From contig JACQUR010000275.1 of the NCBI GenBank assembly GCA_016210245.1, positions 1 through 10,146 on the forward strand: DNA of 10,146 bases. Direction: 5' to 3'. The DNA comes from Chloroflexota bacterium. GTDB lineage: Bacteria; Chloroflexota; UBA6077; JACQUR01. Shown here in pieces: positions 1 through 5,624 of this stretch (position 1 is the stretch's first letter; every line of letters begins with the position of its first letter). The position numbers and the translations under genes are program-made. The notes beneath the pieces were generated by a model. It worked only from the letters and a program-made list of their open reading frames with translations. It was not told the origin of the DNA and ran no database searches.

Positions 1-3
1 AAT

Positions 4-52
4 CTGCACTCTCAAATCTCAAATCTCAAATCTCAAATCTGCACTCTCAAAT
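4..52. repeat. 7-bp tandem repeat array (CTCAAAT / CTGCACT)
   Basis: Seven consecutive heptamers are visible: CTGCACT at 4, CTCAAAT at 11, 18, 25 and 32, CTGCACT at 39 and CTCAAAT at 46. On the minus strand the array contains TGA in a unit whose length is not a multiple of three, so it closes every reading frame. The minus-strand gene that reads into it takes its stop codon (33-35) from the array. The same two heptamers build the palindrome at 740-812, so the gene at 33-656 lies between two arrays of one family. The array touches the left window edge and may extend further. Confidence 0.9.
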
Positions 53-656
53 CTGTCACGCGGTCGTCGAGCAGGTTCCGCACTGTGACCTCGGCCGGGA
101 GGTGTTCGGCCACATGGTGCGCCTGGCCAACGAAGAGCAGGCCAACCCGGCCAGGCGGCAGGGTCCTGGCAATGCGGTCGGCCATGTAAGCGTCGCGCTC
201 GGCCAGGAGCCCGGCGGCCCGCTCTGCGTAGTCGCGCCGCGCCTGAGCTCTGGCGGCTGCAGACGCGCCCGTGAGCACCGCCCGCACGTGGGCATACTCC
301 TCTTTCAGCAGGGCGGGCGACTCGGTGCCGACCAATTCGGCTCCCTGGGCGACGAGCCAGCGCAGCAGTTCGTAGTTGGAGCTCTGGACTTCTCCCAGGA
401 TCTTCTGGAGCAGCTCGGGGCCGGCGTCTGGCAGCCCATCCTGATACACCTTGACCTGGGGCCAGTCCAGCTCCAGCGCCCGCACTCGGCGCTGGAGCTC
501 GGCCCAGCGAGCCTCCGCCAGTTGGCCGTGCGCCTGGCGCGCCGGCAAGTGAGCTCCCAGGCTGCCCATGTCCGCCTGGCTGTGGACGATAGGGATGAGG
601 AGCAAGGTGCGCGGCGCGCCGGGTCTCGACAGAGCTGTCCCTGTGTACTGTGTCAT
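33..656 (-). CDS. conserved hypothetical protein with a C-terminal TraB-like motif
   Basis: This 207-residue soluble protein has no signal peptide or membrane segment. The start is ATG at 656 because GGAG lies 10 bases upstream; a longer in-frame form from 716 lacks that support. Near the N-terminus is a beta strand followed by His (residues 18-30, LLLIPIVHSQADM). The middle is helical and charged. Residues 154-187 hold an R-D-x-Y-M-A-x-R-I pattern, then a strand and Gly-Gln-Ala-His-His. I recall similar R..MA..I...L..G...F(V/I)G..H endings in TraB/GumN-like proteins and in unnamed bacterial proteins, but the match is too short for assignment. The final residues, about 200-207, are encoded by the heptamer array, which also gives the stop, so the ancestral end was probably slightly shorter or different. 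The gene is downstream of the hybrid kinase on the same strand, separated from it by a 73-bp palindrome. The function is unknown. Confidence 0.7.
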   Translation of the reverse strand: MTQYTGTALSRPGAPRTLLLIPIVHSQADMGSLGAHLPARQAHGQLAEARWAELQRRVRALELDWPQVKVYQDGLPDAGPELLQKILGEVQSSNYELLRWLVAQGAELVGTESPALLKEEYAHVRAVLTGASAAARAQARRDYAERAAGLLAERDAYMADRIARTLPPGRVGLLFVGQAHHVAEHLPAEVTVRNLLDDRVTDLRVQI

Positions 657-739
657 CGGGCCACTGCTCCCGTGTCGACCAGACCATACCTGGTGCGGAC
701 GGAAAGCCAGACGCACGAATCGCGCCAGGACGGCCTAGC

Positions 740-812
740 GGGGAGTGCAGATTTGAGAGTGCAGAGTGCAGATTTGAAATCTGCACTCTGCACTCTCAAA
801 TCTGCACTCCCC
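740..812. repeat. near-perfect 73-bp palindrome built of heptamers
   Basis: Arms 740-775 and 777-812 are exact reverse complements (36 bp each) around a single base at 776. Each arm is made of the heptamers GAGTGCA and GATTTGA, the same family as the array at 4-52. It sits 3 bases past the stop codon of the minus-strand hybrid kinase and 83 bases upstream of the minus-strand gene starting at 656. In RNA it would form a very stable hairpin that could end or protect the kinase transcript. No T-tract follows, so it is not a textbook intrinsic terminator. Confidence 0.92.
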
Positions 813-815
813 ACG

Positions 816-1946
816 TCAGGCAGGCCTGGAGGGCGCGATGGGGAGGGCGATGGTAAACGTGCTGCCCTCCCCGACTGCGCTCTCAACGCCAATCTGTCCG
901 CCGTGCAACTCGGCGATCCGCCTGACCAGGGCCAGGCCAAGCCCGCGCCCGCGCGCTGCTTGCTCGTGCGCCCCGGCCGTTCGATAGAATGGCTCGAAGA
1001 CGCGCGCCTGCTCGTCGGGTGGGATGCCGGGCCCTCGATCGCGTACCCGAACGACGACCATCTCCCCAGCACGGTGGGCTTCCACCTCGACCGTCGTCTC
1101 CCTGGGGGAGAACTTGAGCGCATTCTCGACCAGGTGCCGCACCACTTTGCGGAGTCGTGCGTCATCGCCCTCGATGGGCGGCAGGTCTGGCGCGACTGAG
1201 ACGACGATTCTTGGCGGTGCAGCAAGGTCGGAGAGCCAGGACGGGAGGGCGCGAGCCAGGTCGAGTGGCTGGCGATCCAGGTGGCAGTCGTGCGCCTGGA
1301 GCCACGTCAGCTCTATCACCTCCGAGACCAGGTCGCACAGGCGGAGCGCGCCCTCGTGGATTGCCCGAAGCCCTCGTTGTTGCTGCTCGGGCCCGGTGGC
1401 CGGGTCGAGCAGGAGCTCGCTAAACCCCAGGATGGCAGCAAGGGGCGTGTGCAGCTCATGGGAGATCAAGTTGAGCAGCAACTTCTGCTGGCGGTTCAGC
1501 TCGCCGAGCGCGGCGAGTTCGGCCTCCGCCGCCTGCGCGCGCGCGGCTATGGCCTCCGCGCGCTTGCGGGCGGCAATCTGCTCCACCCGCCGCTCGGCGA
1601 TGGCCAGGCGAATGGCCAGCAGGCCGCCGGCGACAGACTTGGGCACATAGTCGTCGGCACCAGCATTCAGGACTGCTGTCAGGTCCTCGGGCCGCTCGCG
1701 GGCGGTCAGGACCAGGACCAGGCTGCTATCCCCGTGAGGCAGGGTTCGGATGCGCTGGCAGAGTTCCAGGCCGTCCATGCCAGGCAGCACCCAGTCCAGG
1801 ATAACCAGCGGGAAGGCTTCCTGTTGGCAGGCTTCCCAGGCCGTCTCAGCATCTGCGAACGCCCACACGTCGTGGCCCCGCCTGCGCAGCACTTCTACCA
1901 CGAGCGCGCGGGCCAGTCTATCGTCCTCGACCACCAGGGCTCGCAT
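816..1946 (-). CDS. hybrid protein: receiver domain followed by histidine kinase
   Basis: This 376-residue cytoplasmic signalling protein should be phosphorylated on its receiver domain and act as, or be controlled as, a histidine kinase. The receiver (about 1-120) shows acidic E7/D8/D9, phospho-acceptor D51, T81 and K103. A helical linker (about 120-155), rich in Ala and Glu, leads to the HisKA dimerisation domain with SHELHTP (H163). The ATPase domain shows the N box (N275 in HLVENALKFS), G1 (DRGPGIP, 303-309), F box (FEPFYR) and G2 (GRGLGLAL, 333-340), and all key residues are present. The start is ATG at 1946 because GGGAGG lies 8 bases upstream; an in-frame extension to 2120 would run into the palindrome. 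The order receiver then kinase, without a sensory or membrane domain, implies input from a partner kinase. It is divergent from the second kinase at 2226. The output partner is not identifiable here. Confidence 0.93.
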   Translation of the reverse strand: MRALVVEDDRLARALVVEVLRRRGHDVWAFADAETAWEACQQEAFPLVILDWVLPGMDGLELCQRIRTLPHGDSSLVLVLTARERPEDLTAVLNAGADDYVPKSVAGGLLAIRLAIAERRVEQIAARKRAEAIAARAQAAEAELAALGELNRQQKLLLNLISHELHTPLAAILGFSELLLDPATGPEQQQRGLRAIHEGALRLCDLVSEVIELTWLQAHDCHLDRQPLDLARALPSWLSDLAAPPRIVVSVAPDLPPIEGDDARLRKVVRHLVENALKFSPRETTVEVEAHRAGEMVVVRVRDRGPGIPPDEQARVFEPFYRTAGAHEQAARGRGLGLALVRRIAELHGGQIGVESAVGEGSTFTIALPIAPSRPA

Positions 1947-2094
1947 CTCCAGTGCCTCCCTACCGCATCTGCTGATGTGGCTCTCGCGCCGCGCCGCCAT
2001 GGTTGCGACGCCGCCCTGCCCATCTGCTCCACCTCTGCCCAGGCTGTGTACCAACTTCCACGCGCTGAGTGTACCCGCACGATGCTGCCAGGAA

Positions 2095-2136
2095 ATCGGC
2101 CAGGTGGCCGATGCCGGCATCGGCCACCTGGCCGAT
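2095..2136. promoter_or_regulatory. perfect 42-bp palindrome of two operator-like dyads
   Basis: The arms 2095-2115 and 2116-2136 are exact reverse complements with no spacer. The element also contains two copies of a smaller dyad: ATCGGCCA-GG-TGGCCGAT at 2095-2112 and ATCGGCCA-CC-TGGCCGAT at 2119-2136, 24 bp apart. It lies between two divergent signalling genes (minus-strand start 1946, plus-strand start 2226). Two tandem dyads in a divergent promoter region fit binding of a dimeric regulator, possibly autoregulation. A REP-like hairpin is the alternative. Confidence 0.6.
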
Positions 2137-2225
2137 GACAGTTCCTCGGGATGGCCCTACACTCGCCCTGCGCGCCCGTGTCTACTGCGGTGACCCTGTC
2201 TCGCGCAAGGGGGAGGACAACCGCC

Positions 2226-3491
2226 ATGCTGGCACCAGTATACCTGCCGCTCGCCGAACGAGTGCAGCTCGCCCGGGAACACCGCCTCATCCCCGCGCTG
2301 CTGCGAACGACCGCCGCGGTGGCCAGCGCCAGGCCGCTGGAGGAGGTGCTGCGCACGCTGCTCGATACCTGCGCTCACGAGCTCGACTGCCTCTACCCCT
2401 GCCTCACACTGCTGGAGGTGCGGGGGGGACGACTCCGTGGTCGGCTCCTCTGCTCCCCACACACCAGCGAGGCGCTGCGCTCCGCCGGGGGCGTGGCACC
2501 GTCGCCGGAGCCCATCAGCTACCGGTTGGACAGGACCGAAAACCTGGTGGCTCAGGTCTACCTGGAGGGTAGCGCACTGGTCACCCCGCGCTACTACGAC
2601 CTGGTGCGGCCAGACCTCCAGGCTGAGGTCGCAGCCGCGGCCCAGCAGGCCCTGGGCATCGGCTCGATCGCGCTCCTGCCGCTCCTGGCGGGGGGCAAGT
2701 GCCTGGGCGTGCTCGCGGTCGCCGCGGCCCCGGCGCAGCCCATCGGCGACGCCGATCTCTCCGTGCTCGGGCTGTTCGCCGGGCAGGCGGCGATAATGAT
2801 CGAGAACGCACGCCTGCACCAGGACCTGCGCGACCGCGAGCAGCAGGTGAGCTTCCTCCTCAAGGCGACGATCGACGCCCAGGAGGAGGAGCGGGAGCGG
2901 ATCTGCCTGGAGATCCACGACGGGGTCGCCCAGACCCTGGCGCCAGCCTTTCACTACCTCCAGGCGCTGGACAACCGGCCGGGGCTCGAGGAGCCGGTAC
3001 GGGTGAACATCCGCAAAGCGAGCGCGCTGGTGCGCAACGCCATCCGTGAGGCCCGCGAGGTGATCGCCACCCTGCGTCCGGCGGCGCTCGACACCCTTGG
3101 CCTGGTAGCGACGCTGCGCTACGAGCTGGACGAGCTGCGCGAGCAGACCGGGCAGGTCGTTGCCTTCGACGCCGATCCGATCCGGTTCCCAAAGGCGGTC
3201 GAGACGGCCCTCTACCGCATTGTACACGAAGCGGTCACCAACGCGACCAAGCACGCCCACGCCTGCCGGGTGATGGTGCGGGTGAAGCAGGACCAGGACC
3301 GCATCGTCGCCGAGATCCAGGATGATGGAGTCGGGTTCGACCTTGCGGCCTGGGACCAGCAGCGGCTGCGGAAGGGCGTTGGATTGCTGAGCATGCGCAA
3401 GCGCGCCGAGGTGCTCCAGGGGAGCTTCGATGTGACGAGCAGTCCGGGCGAGGGAACGCGCGTGCGGGTTGAAGTCCCGTTGCGGGCGTAG
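2226..3491 (+). CDS. GAF-domain sensor histidine kinase, NarL class (HisKA_3)
   Basis: This 421-residue protein is predicted to autophosphorylate on histidine and pass phosphate to a NarL/LuxR-type regulator, very likely the one at 3668. The start is ATG at 2226, preceded by GGGGGAGGA 8 bases upstream; an in-frame TTG/ATG extension to 2151 is not needed. No membrane segment is present. Residues about 35-197 look like a GAF sensory domain (ending in QAAIMIENARL). A short coiled linker leads to the HisKA_3 motif, EEERERICLEIHDGVAQTL, with phospho-acceptor H231. The catalytic domain shows the N box (ALYRIVHEAVTNATKHAHA, 328-346), DDGVGF (366-371) and GVGLLSMRKRA (384-394). The ligand of the GAF domain cannot be read from the sequence. 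The gene is followed after 176 bp by its likely partner; the gap holds tandem hairpins, so the two may be unequally expressed. Confidence 0.94.
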   Translation: MLAPVYLPLAERVQLAREHRLIPALLRTTAAVASARPLEEVLRTLLDTCAHELDCLYPCLTLLEVRGGRLRGRLLCSPHTSEALRSAGGVAPSPEPISYRLDRTENLVAQVYLEGSALVTPRYYDLVRPDLQAEVAAAAQQALGIGSIALLPLLAGGKCLGVLAVAAAPAQPIGDADLSVLGLFAGQAAIMIENARLHQDLRDREQQVSFLLKATIDAQEEERERICLEIHDGVAQTLAPAFHYLQALDNRPGLEEPVRVNIRKASALVRNAIREAREVIATLRPAALDTLGLVATLRYELDELREQTGQVVAFDADPIRFPKAVETALYRIVHEAVTNATKHAHACRVMVRVKQDQDRIVAEIQDDGVGFDLAAWDQQRLRKGVGLLSMRKRAEVLQGSFDVTSSPGEGTRVRVEVPLRA

Positions 3492-3504
3492 GAGAGCGGC
3501 CGCT

Positions 3505-3530
3505 CACCACGGAGACACGGAGATACGGAG
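3505..3530. repeat. 8-bp tandem repeat (ACGGAGAC family)
   Basis: Three degenerate octamer copies, ACGGAGAC-ACGGAGAT-ACGGAG, follow the kinase stop codon by about 14 bases. Repeats of this kind are, from memory, common between genes in several environmental phyla. A related octamer element with inverted arms occurs at 4697-4754, inside a gene. Confidence 0.7.
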
Positions 3531-3548
3531 GGTTCACGGGTGCTCCGG

Positions 3549-3653
3549 GCGGAGGGGCAGCCACGGGGGGCTGCCCCTACCGAGCGGAGGGGCAGCCACG
3601 GGGGGCTGCCCCTACCGGGCGGAGGGGCAGCCACGAGGGGCTGCCCCTACCGA
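3549..3653. repeat. three tandem 35-bp hairpin units
   Basis: Units begin at 3549, 3584 and 3619 and are nearly identical. Each contains a 10-bp inverted repeat, AGGGGCAGCC and GGCTGCCCCT, around a 6-base loop (ACGGGG in units 1-2, ACGAGG in unit 3), followed by ACCG. The array fills most of the gap between the sensor kinase and the response regulator and ends 3 bases before the regulator's ribosome binding site (AGGAGG, 3657-3662). No spacers are present, so it is not CRISPR. It probably acts as REP-like stem-loops affecting transcript stability or read-through. A single degenerate relative with the same TGCCCCTACCG ending is at 8432. Confidence 0.9.
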
Positions 3654-3667
3654 GGCAGGAGGCGGAG

Positions 3668-4330
3668 ATGGAGCCGATCACCGTGTTGATCGTGGATGAC
3701 CACACCGTGGCCAGGGAGGGCCTGCGGGCGATGCTCGACACCGACCCGCAGGTGCAGGTGGTGGGCGAGGCCGCCGACGGCCTGGAGGCGCTGGACCAGG
3801 TGGCCGAACTGCACCCGAAGGTCGTGCTCATGGACATCAAGCTGCCCCGCATGGACGGATTGGAGGCGACGCGGCACCTCAAGGCGGACCACCCGAACAC
3901 CGCGGTCATCATGATCACGAGCTACGACGACGACGCGCTCGTGGTCGACGCCGTGCGCGCCGGCGCGGCCGGCTACCTGCTCAAGGACGCCTCGCGGGAC
4001 CTGCTCAGCCACACCATCGGGGCGATCGCCAGCGGTGGCCTGCTCATCAAAGCCACCCTGCTGCGCAAGGCGGTCAGCAGCCTCACCCACGCGGCGCGTC
4101 CAGACGAGGCGGCGCCGGCGAAGCGGCCGGGTGTGGATGAGCTCACCGAGCGCGAGCAGATGGTCCTCAAGCTCCTGGCCGAGGGCCGGACCAACAAGGA
4201 GATCGGCGACGAGTTGGCTCTGGCCGAGGTGACTGTCAAGAAGCACGTCCAGAGCATCATCGCCAAGCTCGGCGCGTCCGACCGCACCCACGCGGCGATC
4301 ACGGGATTGCGCCTTGGCTTGATCGAGTGA
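3668..4330 (+). CDS. LuxR/NarL-family response regulator
   Basis: This 220-residue DNA-binding response regulator has an N-terminal receiver domain (about 3-122) with D10/D11, phospho-acceptor D56 in VVLMDIKLP, T84 and K106. The C-terminal LuxR-type helix-turn-helix (about 158-219) carries the family pattern ELTEREQMVLKLLAEG, then NKEIGDELALAEVTVKKHV. The start is ATG at 3668, with AGGAGG 5 bases upstream. It follows the HisKA_3 kinase on the same strand, the usual arrangement for NarL-class pairs, so cognate signalling is very likely. Target genes are unknown; the gas vesicle operon starting about 850 bp downstream and the twin-dyad palindrome at 2095-2136 are candidates by position only. 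The stop codon lies 11 bp from the end of the convergent gene at 4342. Confidence 0.95.
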   Translation: MEPITVLIVDDHTVAREGLRAMLDTDPQVQVVGEAADGLEALDQVAELHPKVVLMDIKLPRMDGLEATRHLKADHPNTAVIMITSYDDDALVVDAVRAGAAGYLLKDASRDLLSHTIGAIASGGLLIKATLLRKAVSSLTHAARPDEAAPAKRPGVDELTEREQMVLKLLAEGRTNKEIGDELALAEVTVKKHVQSIIAKLGASDRTHAAITGLRLGLIE

Positions 4331-4341
4331 TACCAGCCCGG

Positions 4342-4833
4342 TCAGGCCTGCCTCGGGAAGCGGAAGGTGAGGCTGTGGGCATCCTGTTCTACGGTTGGCT
4401 CGACGTTCGAGGGCACGAGGAACGCGTGGTTGTAGGTGAAGGCTCGTCCGAGGTACTCGACCTCCAGCACGTCCCCGTGCAGCTCCCAGTGGACCTCATC
4501 AGGACGCACGGGCGACGGGAAGGCGATGCGCACGCTGTGGGCCTCGGCCGTCTCCGAGATGGTGTGCGTAGCCGGGCGGCGGCTGAGCGCGGGCCGGGGC
4601 GGAATGAGGACGTCGATGGGCCGGGCGCGCCCGGCCGGCCGGTGGTAGACGCGCCCGTACCCGCCGGCAGGGCCAGGCGGGCGTTCCCCGGCCGGAGAGA
4701 CGCGGAGACGCGGGAACACGGCGTCCCTCTCCGCGTCCCCGCGTCCCCACGTCCCCTGCCACCGGCCGGGCGGGTCTTTGCGCTTGGCGGCGAGGGTCCC
4801 CATCGTCCGAGGCGGGATGCTGCGCAGTCGCAA
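4342..4833 (-). CDS. small alpha-crystallin/Hsp20-like protein
   Basis: This 163-residue protein has a C-terminal half (about 73-161) that resembles an alpha-crystallin domain: alternating strands, a WELHGDVLEVEYLG segment (116-129) and a terminal strand, SLTFRFP. It would be a holdase chaperone or a GvpH-like helper. The start chosen is TTG at 4833, because AGGAG lies 7 bases upstream; ATG at 4803 is an alternative. The N-terminal part (1-72) is rich in Arg, Gly and Pro and looks unstructured. Residues about 27-46 are encoded by an octamer repeat element (4697-4754) seen elsewhere between genes, so this segment is probably an in-frame insertion. The usual A-x-x-x-n-G-v-L signature is degenerate. 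The gene diverges from gvpA, suggesting a link to gas vesicles. The domain is moderately sure; the N-terminus is weak. Confidence 0.68.
   Translation of the reverse strand: MRLRSIPPRTMGTLAAKRKDPPGRWQGTWGRGDAERDAVFPRLRVSPAGERPPGPAGGYGRVYHRPAGRARPIDVLIPPRPALSRRPATHTISETAEAHSVRIAFPSPVRPDEVHWELHGDVLEVEYLGRAFTYNHAFLVPSNVEPTVEQDAHSLTFRFPRQA
4697..4754. repeat. inverted octamer repeat element inside a gene
   Basis: Two GAGACGCG octamers (4697, 4705) face three copies of CCGCGTCC/CCACGTCC (4731, 4739, 4747), giving imperfect inverted arms around about 18 bases. The unit matches the intergenic octamer (A/G)CGGAGAC at 3505-3530. Here it lies within the 5' part of the minus-strand alpha-crystallin-like gene and keeps its frame open. 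Confidence 0.7.
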
Positions 4834-5175
4834 GCAAGTACTCCTGGCACGTTCAGGAGGGGCGCGTTGGAAGCCTACCCCTCCACGGCTGAACGGCTGG
4901 GTCTAAAGCAATTCCCATACCAGCCTACCAACAGGATACCCGGCTGGGGCCAGCCGAGGTATCCACGTGGGTGGGCGTGCCGCCAGACCGTATCCTGGTT
5001 GGACGAGCGAAGAGTACCCGTCCGAGTGTTCTCGGGGGCAGACGCAGGGGCTAGGATGGTTGGAGCGGGTCACACTGCGACCCGCCGATCCCGCGGTCGC
5101 TGGCCCTGCCGCCAGCGGCTGCGGCAGACTCTACCCCGATCCCCTGTTGGGAATGAAAGGGAGGTGATACGGACA
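4834..5175. promoter_or_regulatory. divergent upstream region between hsp20-like gene and gvpA
   Basis: This gene-free stretch must hold the promoters of both the minus-strand alpha-crystallin-like gene and the gvp operon, but I found no -35/-10 pair I would defend. Structured elements are visible: a 14-bp stem with one bulged A (4934-4947 with 4950-4964), a 7-bp stem GCGGGTC/GACCCGC (5065-5071 with 5079-5085), and GCTGGC/GCCAGC (5099-5104 with 5111-5116). These may be operators or mRNA leader hairpins. The region ends in a strong ribosome binding site for gvpA: GGAGGTGAT at 5160-5168, a 9-base match to the 16S rRNA tail. That fits the very high GvpA output a vesicle wall needs. Confidence 0.55.
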
Positions 5176-5394
5176 ATGGCCGTAGAGAAGGCAATTGGCT
5201 CGTCGAGCCTGGTTGAGGTCATCGACCGAGTGCTGGACAAGGGCATCGTGATCGACGCCTGGGTCCGGCTCTCGCTGGTAGGCATCGAGCTGCTGGCCCT
5301 GGAGGCCCGCGTGGTCGTGGCTTCGGTGGAGACCTACCTGAAGTACGCCGAGGCCATCGGGCTCACCGCGTCGGCCGCCGCGCCGGCAGCCTAG
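5176..5394 (+). CDS. gvpA: gas vesicle structural protein GvpA
   Basis: GvpA is the small hydrophobic protein whose ribs form the gas vesicle wall. The 72-residue product is nearly canonical: MAVEKAIGSSSLVEVIDRVL (first helix), then KGIVIDAWVRLSLVGIELL and EARVVVASVETYLKYAEAIG, covering the two beta strands and the second helix of the family. The Ala-rich tail SAAAPAA is also typical. The start is ATG at 5176 after an excellent ribosome binding site (GGAGGTGAT). It is the first gene of the plus-strand gvp operon. A stem-loop 18 bases after its stop could make gvpA mRNA more abundant than that of downstream genes, as is known for cyanobacterial gvpA. Only one copy is present in the window. Identification is secure. 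Confidence 0.98.
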   Translation: MAVEKAIGSSSLVEVIDRVLDKGIVIDAWVRLSLVGIELLALEARVVVASVETYLKYAEAIGLTASAAAPAA

Positions 5395-5624
5395 GCACGC
5401 AGAGCAGTTCGACCGGGGGGACACCCCGGGCGCGAGGGGCCGGCGTCGGAAGAGCGGCTGGGCAGGCACCGCGTCGCTCCAGCGCCGGCCATCTCTTCAC
5501 AGCGCGTTCCGGCTGGCAAAGACCGTTGGGGCGGCGCCAGCCTCCGCATCAGCGGTGGGGGCTGGCGTCTGCCCCGTGCGGGACTCGCGGCGCGCAGGCG
5601 CTGGAAAGGGGCTGGAAACAAGAA
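5395..5624 (+). promoter_or_regulatory. gvpA-gvpC intergenic stem-loops (possible attenuator)
   Basis: No gene is visible here. Three inverted repeats stand out: CCGGGG/CCCCGG at 5413-5418 and 5424-5429 with a 5-base loop; GGCCGGCG/CGCCGGCC at 5438-5445 and 5483-5490 enclosing 37 bases; and CGCCAGCC/GGCTGGCG at 5535-5542 and 5560-5567. None has a following T-tract. By analogy with cyanobacterial gvp operons, they may cause partial termination or 3' end protection after gvpA. The function is inferred. Confidence 0.5.

Noticed and set aside
102..1199. Long plus-strand open frame (365 codons) opposite the hypothetical gene and hybrid kinase
   Set aside because: Its product has no recognisable domain and it runs through the palindrome. 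The minus strand encodes clear receiver and kinase motifs, so this is a GC-rich shadow frame.
2157..3260. 367-codon minus-strand open frame opposite the GAF kinase
   Set aside because: Shadow of the kinase gene; the product has no family features.
3549..3653. Possible CRISPR array
   Set aside because: The 35-bp repeats are directly adjacent with no spacers and no cas genes are nearby.
4327..5175. Long plus-strand frame reading into gvpA from 4327
   Set aside because: GvpA starts at 5176 behind a 9-base Shine-Dalgarno match; the upstream part is antisense to the alpha-crystallin-like gene plus non-coding DNA.
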